Positions 1 through 5,404 of a stretch of DNA of 7,042 nucleotides are shown here, one piece after another (within the stretch, counting starts at the first letter, position 1; every line of letters starts with the position of its first letter). Source of the stretch: an uncultured Sphingobacteriaceae bacterium (lineage in GTDB: Bacteria > Bacteroidota > Bacteroidia > Sphingobacteriales > Sphingobacteriaceae); NCBI GenBank assembly GCA_937875035.1, contig CALNCF010000039.1, positions 1-7,042 of the forward strand, given 5' to 3'. The notes under the pieces are model-generated. The model was not told the origin of the DNA. It did no database searches and saw only the letters and a program-made list of their open reading frames with translations. The position numbers and the translations under genes are program-made.

Positions 1-1
1 T

Positions 2-637
2 TCCGATGTATCAGGATATGAGCTGCTGGAAAAGATCCGCGGAGAAGAACGCTCGGCAAACACACCGGTAGTGATCTACACCGGCCAGGAGCTGTCCCGG
101 GAAGAAGAAGCGCAATTGAAAAAGCTTTCGAGCGCCATCATCCTGAAAACAAACCGTTCGTATGAGCGGCTGCTGGATGAGACCTCGATCTTCCTGCATA
201 AGATCACAGAGCCGCAACATCCTACCACGCTCAACCGTAAACCGGTTTACCTGGAAGAAGTGCTAAAGCATAAGAAGGTTTTGCTGGTAGACGATGACAT
301 GCGGAACATCTTTGCGCTGACCACGGTTTTAGAGGAGCAGCAGATGGAAGTAGTAACGGCGCACGACGGGCGCGAAGCATTGAATAAGCTAACAGAGCAT
401 AACGATACGGAGATCGTGCTGATGGATATTATGATGCCGGAGATGGATGGCTATGAAGCGATGCGCGAGATCCGTAAGATGCCCGGGCATAAGAACCTGC
501 CGATACTGGCGCTGACGGCCAAGGCCATGCAGGGCGACCGGGAGAAATGCCTGGAAGCCGGGGCTTCGGATTATATCTCGAAGCCGGTCGACATCGAGCA
601 ACTCTTTTCGCTGATGCGTGTCTGGTTATATAAATAG
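2..637 (+). CDS. Multi-receiver signalling protein, probably hybrid histidine kinase (C-terminal part)
   Basis: The gene enters from the left edge; the frame is open from base 2, and the GTG at 71 is an internal valine rather than a start. Two receiver domains are visible. The first is cut: it shows the conserved Thr after the fourth strand (IYTGQE, Thr at 80-82) and a Lys near 146 in ILKTNRS, where the Pro usually following that Lys is absent. The second is complete (about 272-630): acidic pocket LVDDD, phospho-acceptor Asp at 425-427 in LMDIMMPEMDG, Thr at 515-517 in LALTAKA, and Lys at 581-583 in ISKPVD. Tandem receivers of this kind, with the RSYERLLDET-like linker, usually sit at the C-terminus of large hybrid histidine kinases; no kinase domain is in view, so that part is inferred from the family. 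It would receive phosphate from a His kinase or pass it on. It ends in TAG three bases before cheR, in the same frame, which suggests one operon. The receiver identity is near certain; the full architecture is not. Confidence 0.88.
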   Translation, partial: SDVSGYELLEKIRGEERSANTPVVIYTGQELSREEEAQLKKLSSAIILKTNRSYERLLDETSIFLHKITEPQHPTTLNRKPVYLEEVLKHKKVLLVDDDMRNIFALTTVLEEQQMEVVTAHDGREALNKLTEHNDTEIVLMDIMMPEMDGYEAMREIRKMPGHKNLPILALTAKAMQGDREKCLEAGASDYISKPVDIEQLFSLMRVWLYK

Positions 638-640
638 CAC

Positions 641-1471
641 ATGAGCCGGGAGCACAAGGAAATAAGCCAGGAAGACCTGTCAGCCGTACTGGAGCTGGTA
701 CAGAAGCGGTATGGCTTCGATTTTACGCAGTATGCCAGGAGTTCGATGAAACGCCGCATGCAGCGCATTATGGAGAATTTCGGGCTGCCCTCTGTCTTCG
801 AGCTGAAGCATAAGCTGTTGAATGATGAGCTGTTCTTCGAGGTCTTTGTAGAGGAGATCACGGTGAATGTCACCGAGATGTTCCGCGACCCGTTCTTTTA
901 TAAGGAGCTGAGGGAAAAGGTTATTCCACAGCTGGAGTCCTACCCTTCCGTCAAGATCTGGCATGCAGGCTGCTCAAGCGGCGAAGAGGTTTATTCGCTG
1001 GCGATCATGCTGCATGAGTGCGGACTGCTGGAACGCAGCAGGATCTATGCGACAGATATCAACTCGCAGGTGCTGAACCGCGCCCGCGCCGGGATCTTCG
1101 ACCTGCGCCATATGAAGGATTATACCCTGAACTATATCGCGGCCGGCGGAACCGGTAACTTTTCCGACTATTATACGGCGAAGTACGACCAGGCGATCTT
1201 TAAAAAGGAGCTGAAGGAACCTATGATCTTTTCCATTCATAACCTGGTAGCCGATAAAAGCTTTAACGAGTTCAACCTGATCCTCTGCCGGAACGTGCTC
1301 ATTTATTTTAATGAGCACCTGCAGAACCAGGTGATCTCCCTGTTCTCCGAAAGCCTCTGCCCCTTCGGGTACCTGGCCCTGGGAAGCAAGGAATCCCTTT
1401 TATTTTACCACGACCGCGACCGTTATGAAACGATCAGCAGGATGAGCAAGCTGTTTAAACTGGTACGATGA
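641..1471 (+). CDS. cheR: CheR-type protein-glutamate O-methyltransferase
   Basis: A 276-residue protein, about the usual length of CheR. The all-helical N-terminal domain (about residues 8-65) contains the basic stretch SSMKRRMQRIM, followed by the family motif ITVNVTEMFRDP (73-84), which corresponds to the TTNLTAFFR region of enterobacterial CheR. The SAM-binding glycine-rich loop is WHAGCSSGEEVYSLAI (107-122), and the late Rossmann motif LILCRNVLIYF is at about 213-223. CheR transfers methyl groups from S-adenosylmethionine to glutamates of chemoreceptors. No receptor is encoded here, so the substrate is unknown. The start lies three bases after the receiver gene, and the stop overlaps the cheB start as ATGA, implying translational coupling. 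With no CheA, CheW or flagellar genes alongside, this is probably an accessory CheR in a phosphorelay operon rather than the CheR of a motility cluster. The family call is firm; the role is inference. Confidence 0.95.
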   Translation: MSREHKEISQEDLSAVLELVQKRYGFDFTQYARSSMKRRMQRIMENFGLPSVFELKHKLLNDELFFEVFVEEITVNVTEMFRDPFFYKELREKVIPQLESYPSVKIWHAGCSSGEEVYSLAIMLHECGLLERSRIYATDINSQVLNRARAGIFDLRHMKDYTLNYIAAGGTGNFSDYYTAKYDQAIFKKELKEPMIFSIHNLVADKSFNEFNLILCRNVLIYFNEHLQNQVISLFSESLCPFGYLALGSKESLLFYHDRDRYETISRMSKLFKLVR

Positions 1472-2037
1472 AGAAACGATATAAAGCAGTGATCATCGGG
1501 GGCTCTGCCGGTGGGATCGACGGGGTGATGCGTATCCTGCGCGATCTGAGTCCCGGTATCCCGATACCCATCTTCATTGTATTGCACCGTTTGAAGAATG
1601 TGTACAGTCACCTCGACCAAATCCTGGGCGATGGCACGGGCTATACCCATGTAAAGGACGCGGATGAAAAAGAATCCATACAGCCTTATTATGCGTACCT
1701 GGCCCCGGTGAACTATCACCTGCTGTTCGAAGAGGATCATACCTTTTCGCTGGATGTGTCGGAGCAGGTGAATTACAGCCGCCCATCCATCGATGTAAGT
1801 TTTGAGTCGGCGGCAGCGTTATACAGGGGTGAGCTGCTCGGGATACTCCTGAGCGGAGCCAACAGCGACGGAGCCAAAGGCATGCATCGCATCCGTGAAT
1901 ACGGGGGGTACACCATCGTGGAAGACCCGGCCACTGCCTATGCCCCGACTATGCCGCAGGCAGCACTTGACCTCGTGGAGGTTCATAAAGTAGTTAAAAA
2001 AGAAGATATTGCATTTGAGGTAAAAAGACTGATATGA
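1468..2037 (+). CDS. cheB: Receiver-less CheB-type methylesterase
   Basis: A 189-residue protein consisting only of the CheB catalytic domain; classical CheB is about 350 residues with an N-terminal receiver that controls activity. The Ser-His-Asp triad can be placed: Ser13 in IIGGSAGGIDG, His40 in IFIVLHR, and Asp134 in LLSGANSDGAKGM. The conserved YLAPVNYHLL (77-86) and the late PTMPQAALD stretch also fit. CheB enzymes hydrolyse glutamyl methyl esters, and deamidate glutamines, on chemoreceptors, reversing CheR. The ATG at 1468 is embedded in the cheR stop (ATGA). The downstream kinase starts one base after the TGA. Without its own receiver the esterase is either constitutive or controlled in trans, possibly by one of the receivers encoded on either side; that is inference. 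Motif wording differs from enterobacterial CheB (VLHR for QHMP, SGANSDGA for GMGxDGA), but the catalytic residues are all present. Confidence 0.92.
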   Translation: MKKRYKAVIIGGSAGGIDGVMRILRDLSPGIPIPIFIVLHRLKNVYSHLDQILGDGTGYTHVKDADEKESIQPYYAYLAPVNYHLLFEEDHTFSLDVSEQVNYSRPSIDVSFESAAALYRGELLGILLSGANSDGAKGMHRIREYGGYTIVEDPATAYAPTMPQAALDLVEVHKVVKKEDIAFEVKRLI

Positions 2038-2038
2038 T

Positions 2039-3154
2039 ATGAAGAGTCACATGGAAAATTTCATGGTGGAAAACACGGGGATCCATATTCTCCTGGTAGA
2101 TGATAAGAAAGAAAATTTGTTAGCGCTGGAAGACCTGCTGGAGAAGGAAGGGCGGATATTCCACAAGGCGCAATCGGGAAATGAAGCGCTGAAGATGGTG
2201 CTGAATAAACCGATCGGGATGGTGCTGCTGGATGTGCAGATGCCTGATATGGATGGCTTCGAAGTAGCCAAATACCTGAAGTCGAATCCTAAGACTAAGG
2301 ACATCGCCATTATTTTCGTGACCGCCATCAGTAAAGAAAAAAAATATGCCCTGAAGGGCTTCGATGAAGGCGCGGTGGATTACCTCTACAAGCCTCTCGA
2401 TACCAATATTACCCGTGCCAAGGTAAACGTGTTCGAAACCCTGTATTACCAGCAGCAGGCCCTGAAGAGCTCCCTGCAGCAGATCGCGCAGATGAATAAG
2501 CAGCTGGACGATTTTGTGCACATCGTTTCTCATGACCTGAAAACTCCGCTGAACGGGATCCTGGGACTGGTGGAATGGGTACAGGAAGACCTTGACGGCT
2601 ACGATAATGAAACCGTGAAGGAGAACCTGGAGCATATCCGGAGATCGGCAGAAAACCTTTCCTCGATGATCACCGGGGTGCTGGAATATTCGAAGTCGAG
2701 CAAGATCACCTACAAGCGTGATGACATCGACCTGGATAGCTTTATCAGCGACATCATTAAGCTTATCTTACCCCCTGCCCATATCCGGGTCGAGCTGCAA
2801 GCCGGGTTGCCTGTTATTAAGGGCGATCACATTAAGCTCCAGCAGGTATTGCAAAACTTTATCGGCAACGCGGTGAAGTATAACGACAAAGCGGAAGGCC
2901 TTGTAAAAATAAGCATGGAAGAAAAGCCTAACTGCTATGAGTTTACGATCAGTGATAACGGACCGGGCATAGACCCGAAGAACCATCAGCGGATCTTCCA
3001 GCTCTTCCAGACCCTGAACCCGATCAGCGATATAGACAGCACCGGCGTAGGCCTCACCATTGTAAAGTCAATCGTAGAGAACCAGGGCGGAAAGATCCAT
3101 GTTGATTCGGAGCTGGGCAAGGGAGCCAGCTTTACCTTCCAGTGGATGAAATAG
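2039..3154 (+). CDS. Soluble receiver-histidine kinase (REC-HisKA-HATPase)
   Basis: A 371-residue protein with no signal peptide or membrane segment, so probably cytoplasmic. Domains in order: a receiver (about 14-130) with Asp21/Asp22, phospho-acceptor Asp65 in LLDVQMPDMDG, Thr95 and Lys118; a Gln-rich linker likely to be coiled coil (about 133-156); a HisKA dimerisation domain with the phospho-His165 in the H-box VSHDLKTPLNG; and a HATPase_c domain (about 260-371) with N-box Asn277 (FIGNAVKYND), G1 box SDNGPGID (305-312), F-box RIFQLFQTL, and G2 box TGVGLTIV (335-342). All residues needed for autophosphorylation and for receiver phosphorylation are visible. The receiver is N-terminal and takes the place of a sensor domain, so its own phosphorylation may gate the kinase. 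It begins one base after the cheB stop, last in the signalling run. The ATG at 2039 is used; ATG 2051 and the codon at 2063 are possible alternatives because none has a strong ribosome-binding site. The output partner is unknown. Confidence 0.95.
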   Translation: MKSHMENFMVENTGIHILLVDDKKENLLALEDLLEKEGRIFHKAQSGNEALKMVLNKPIGMVLLDVQMPDMDGFEVAKYLKSNPKTKDIAIIFVTAISKEKKYALKGFDEGAVDYLYKPLDTNITRAKVNVFETLYYQQQALKSSLQQIAQMNKQLDDFVHIVSHDLKTPLNGILGLVEWVQEDLDGYDNETVKENLEHIRRSAENLSSMITGVLEYSKSSKITYKRDDIDLDSFISDIIKLILPPAHIRVELQAGLPVIKGDHIKLQQVLQNFIGNAVKYNDKAEGLVKISMEEKPNCYEFTISDNGPGIDPKNHQRIFQLFQTLNPISDIDSTGVGLTIVKSIVENQGGKIHVDSELGKGASFTFQWMK

Positions 3155-3155
3155 C

Positions 3156-3186
3156 ACCGGGTCAAACTTAATTGCACGTACCCGGT
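3156..3186. repeat. Inverted repeat, 7-bp arms with a 17-nt loop, after the kinase gene
   Basis: ACCGGGT at 3156-3162 is the exact reverse complement of ACCCGGT at 3180-3186. It starts two bases after the kinase stop codon. As RNA it could form a GC-rich seven-pair hairpin, but only a mixed sequence follows (TTGAGTAAATG) rather than a T run, so it would be a weak intrinsic terminator at best. The right arm shares its last T with the -33 element of the predicted promoter, so an operator for a dimeric regulator is an equal alternative. The repeat is certain as sequence; its function is unproven. Confidence 0.4.
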
Positions 3187-3216
3187 TTGAGTAAATGAAT
3201 AGTATTCGTTTATTTG
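3186..3216 (+). promoter_or_regulatory. Predicted Bacteroidota sigma-ABfr promoter for the shikimate operon
   Basis: TTTG at 3186-3189 and TTTATTTG at 3209-3216 are separated by 19 bases. The known Bacteroidota vegetative consensus is TTTG, 19-21 bases, TAnnTTTG; only the second base of the -7 box differs. Transcription would start a few bases after 3216, leaving a leader of roughly 10-14 nt before the ATG at 3235, and no strong Shine-Dalgarno is present. Its position in the only sizeable gap before the aromatic genes supports it. This is prediction by motif only. Confidence 0.6.
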
Positions 3217-3234
3217 TACTGTTAATCCGATAAG

Positions 3235-4326
3235 ATGAGTGTCCAGGCAAGTTTCATATCCCTTAATAATTGGCCGTCGGGCCGCCATAAACCCTTCGTC
3301 ATTGCCGGCCCATGCAGCGTGGAATCTGAAGAGCAGATCCACGAAACGGCAAGGCAGCTGTCGCAAACCCCGGTCTCTGTTTTAAGAGGCGGTATCTGGA
3401 AGCCCCGCACCCGGCCCAATACCTTTAATGGCTTAGGCAAGGATGCCCTGAAATGGCTCGCCGAAGCCGGCCGCGCATCAGGACTGCCAAGCGCGGTAGA
3501 AGTAGCCACTGCTGCGCATGTGGAGCAAAGCCTGGAAGCAGGCATCGGCCTGTTATGGATCGGTGCGCGCTCTACAGTGAGCCCCTTCGTGGTACAGGAG
3601 ATCGCCGATGCCCTGAAGGGTGTCGATATTCCTGTGATGATCAAGAACCCGATCAACCCGGACCTTGAGCTCTGGATCGGCGCCATCGAGCGTATCTCCT
3701 TAGCCGGCATCCGGCAGATCGCCGCCATACATCGCGGCTTTTCCAGCTACGAAAAGAATACCTACCGCAATGTTCCGAACTGGAATATTCCCTTAGAATT
3801 AAAACGACATTTCCCGGAGCTCCCGATGATCTGCGACCCGAGTCATATTTCCGGCAGCATCGACCTGATCCCACATCTTTCGCAGAAGGCGATGGACCTG
3901 AACTTCGACGGGCTGATGATCGAAGCGCATCACGACCCGGCACATGCCCTGAGCGACAAGGACCAGCAACTGACACCGGCAGCGGTAGGTGAGCTGATCG
4001 CGCAGCTGGTGATCCGGAACCTCTCGACCGACGATGCTGATTTTTTAGACAAGCTGAAGAACCTGCGCAAGGACATCGACAAGATCGACTACGATATACT
4101 GGAGCTGCTGGCTTCACGCTCACGCCTGGTGCAGGAGATCGGGCTTTATAAGAAAGAGAACAATATCACTATCTTCCAGCCCGAACGCTGGGCAGAGATC
4201 GTGCAGACACGTTCCAGGTACGGCGCGGAGATCCATATCTCCGAGGAGATGATCCTCGACCTCGTCAGGATCATTCACCGTGAATCGATCGCTGTACAAA
4301 CCCGTATCATGAATGATGAAAAATAA
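3235..4326 (+). CDS. Bifunctional DAHP synthase (type I-beta-like) / chorismate mutase
   Basis: A 363-residue fusion. Residues about 1-262 form the DAHP synthase barrel, which condenses phosphoenolpyruvate and erythrose 4-phosphate, the entry step of the shikimate pathway. Motifs: FVIAGPCSVES with metal ligand Cys27; KPRTRPNTFNGLG (56-68); metal ligands His204 in CDPSH, Glu230 in MIEAHHDP and Asp241. The His-Glu-Asp spacings of 26 and 11 match what I recall for the Thermotoga enzyme. Residues about 270-360 form an AroQ-type helical chorismate mutase, which turns chorismate into prephenate. Arg278, Arg295, Lys306, Arg318 and Gln355 fall exactly at the spacings of E. coli Arg11, Arg28, Lys39, Arg51 and Gln88; the positions of Asp48 and Glu52 are Gln315 and Trp319. 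The synthase-first, mutase-last order is known in Bacteroidota, where the mutase part can serve in feedback control. The gene is first after a predicted promoter and overlaps aroB by 14 bases, so the two are coupled. No frame damage is seen. Confidence 0.96.
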   Translation: MSVQASFISLNNWPSGRHKPFVIAGPCSVESEEQIHETARQLSQTPVSVLRGGIWKPRTRPNTFNGLGKDALKWLAEAGRASGLPSAVEVATAAHVEQSLEAGIGLLWIGARSTVSPFVVQEIADALKGVDIPVMIKNPINPDLELWIGAIERISLAGIRQIAAIHRGFSSYEKNTYRNVPNWNIPLELKRHFPELPMICDPSHISGSIDLIPHLSQKAMDLNFDGLMIEAHHDPAHALSDKDQQLTPAAVGELIAQLVIRNLSTDDADFLDKLKNLRKDIDKIDYDILELLASRSRLVQEIGLYKKENNITIFQPERWAEIVQTRSRYGAEIHISEEMILDLVRIIHRESIAVQTRIMNDEK

Positions 4327-5248
4327 TATTCCCTACCCAATATACTTTGACTCGATCAGCGAACACCTGAATGCCTTCCTTTCGGAACGGGAGTTCTCTA
4401 AAATAGTGATCCTGACCGATACCAATACCTCTGAAAAATGCCTGCCGAACCTGAGCATGAGCATCGACCGGATCGCGAATTGCGATATCATCGAGATCGA
4501 TGCCGGTGAAGCCAGCAAGAATATCGACATCTGCACAGGCATCTGGAGCATGATGAACGACTTCCATATGGACCGTCATTCGCTGCTGGTGAACCTGGGA
4601 GGCGGCATGGTCTGCGACATCGGGGGCTTCGCTGCCTCTACCTATATGCGCGGCATCTCCTTTATCCATATCCCTACCTCGCTCCTGGCCATGGTGGATG
4701 CATCCATCGGCGGCAAGAACGCGGTAGACCTCAACAGCCTCAAGAACATGATCGGCACCTTCGCGGAACCGGAAGCCGTGTTCATCGCGCCGGAATTTCT
4801 CGATACCCTGCCCGAACGCGAACGCCTTTCAGGCTATGCGGAGATCCTGAAACATGGGCTGATCTGTGATGCCGCTTATTGGGAAACGGCCCTCGGGCAT
4901 ATGGGCATGGGTAATAAAGCGATGCTGCCCATCATCGAACGATCGGTCGGAATAAAAAGCCGGATCGTTGCCGGTGACCCGGAAGAAGCCGGTCCCCGCA
5001 AGCTCCTGAACTTTGGCCATACCGTAGGGCATGCCATCGAATCCTTTTCACTGAGCAATGATGCCAATCCTTTATTACACGGAGAAGCCATCGCTATCGG
5101 CATGATCTGCGAAGCTTACCTCTCATTCAAAAAGAATAAGCTGCCCGAAACACAACTGCACAGGATCACCATGACGCTGCTCGACCATTACCCGGTGTAT
5201 GCCTTCGGGGAAGAAGACTTCGACAGCCTGATCGGCCTGATGCGGTAG
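4313..5248 (+). CDS. aroB: 3-dehydroquinate synthase, truncated by an in-frame TAG
   Basis: This encodes 311 residues of an AroB that should be about 362. AroB converts DAHP to 3-dehydroquinate using NAD+ and a divalent metal. The NAD-binding region has VNLGGGMVCDIGGFAAS (93-109), followed by IPTSLLAMVDASIGGKNAVD (120-139). Metal ligands are Glu177 (GYAEILKHG), His236 (NFGHTVGHAIE) and His256 (LLHGEA). The open frame ends at TAG 5246-5248 directly after ...IGLMR, while the conserved C-terminal part starting with Asp-Lys-Lys-Asn continues in the same frame beyond it. The stopped product lacks the DKK motif, whose Lys belongs to the active site in fungal AroB as I recall, and the final helices, so it is probably inactive unless the stop is read through or is an artefact. 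Start ATG 4313 overlaps the upstream gene; ATG 4316 is an equal choice. Family certain; whether the gene is intact is open. Confidence 0.9.
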   Translation: MMKNNIPYPIYFDSISEHLNAFLSEREFSKIVILTDTNTSEKCLPNLSMSIDRIANCDIIEIDAGEASKNIDICTGIWSMMNDFHMDRHSLLVNLGGGMVCDIGGFAASTYMRGISFIHIPTSLLAMVDASIGGKNAVDLNSLKNMIGTFAEPEAVFIAPEFLDTLPERERLSGYAEILKHGLICDAAYWETALGHMGMGNKAMLPIIERSVGIKSRIVAGDPEEAGPRKLLNFGHTVGHAIESFSLSNDANPLLHGEAIAIGMICEAYLSFKKNKLPETQLHRITMTLLDHYPVYAFGEEDFDSLIGLMR

Positions 5249-5404
5249 GATAAAAAGAATAAGAAGAACCTCTTTTTCTTTACCCTGCTGCAAGAGATCG
5301 GGAAAGCGGATTATAATATCGAATGCCGGGAAGATGAGCTGATCGAAGCACTGCATTTTTACCGCAGGATCAGCGGTGTGGAAAAAGAACCGGATACACT
5401 ATGA
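5246..5404 (+). pseudogene. aroB: C-terminal remainder of aroB after the in-frame amber codon
   Basis: From 5249 the aroB frame continues for 51 sense codons to TGA 5402-5404. It reads DKKNKKNLFFFTLLQEIG, then ADYNIECREDELIEALHFYRR, a clear match to the AroB C-terminal domain. The frame is unchanged and no base is gained or lost; the only defect is the stop, which one substitution would remove (for example from CAG, AAG, TTG or TAC). The TGA overlaps the aroA ATG as ATGA, the usual arrangement for coupled genes in this window, which independently shows that this was the original end of aroB. The segment has no ATG in frame, so it would not be made as a separate protein. If the TAG is an error or is read through, the whole gene is 4313-5404. 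Confidence 0.85.

Noticed and set aside
71..637. A separate 188-residue response regulator starting at GTG 71
   Set aside because: The frame is open to the window edge and the upstream codons read as the middle of a receiver domain, so GTG 71 is internal.
3653..4123. Long minus-strand open frame inside the DAHP synthase-chorismate mutase gene
   Set aside because: It is Arg/Ser/Pro-rich with no recognisable domain and lies fully within a well-supported gene on the other strand.
5246..5248. Genome-wide reassignment of TAG to an amino acid
   Set aside because: TAG is an ordinary terminal stop for the receiver protein (635-637) and the histidine kinase (3152-3154). After the kinase stop the frame soon closes again and shows no homology.
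5252..5281. AT-rich hairpin-like stretch (A-rich run followed by a T-rich run) right after the aroB TAG, resembling a terminator or a read-through stimulator
   Set aside because: The bases encode the conserved DKKN and following Phe/Leu-rich strand of AroB, which explains the A and T runs. The stem is A-T rich with a G-T pair and a mismatch, hence weak.
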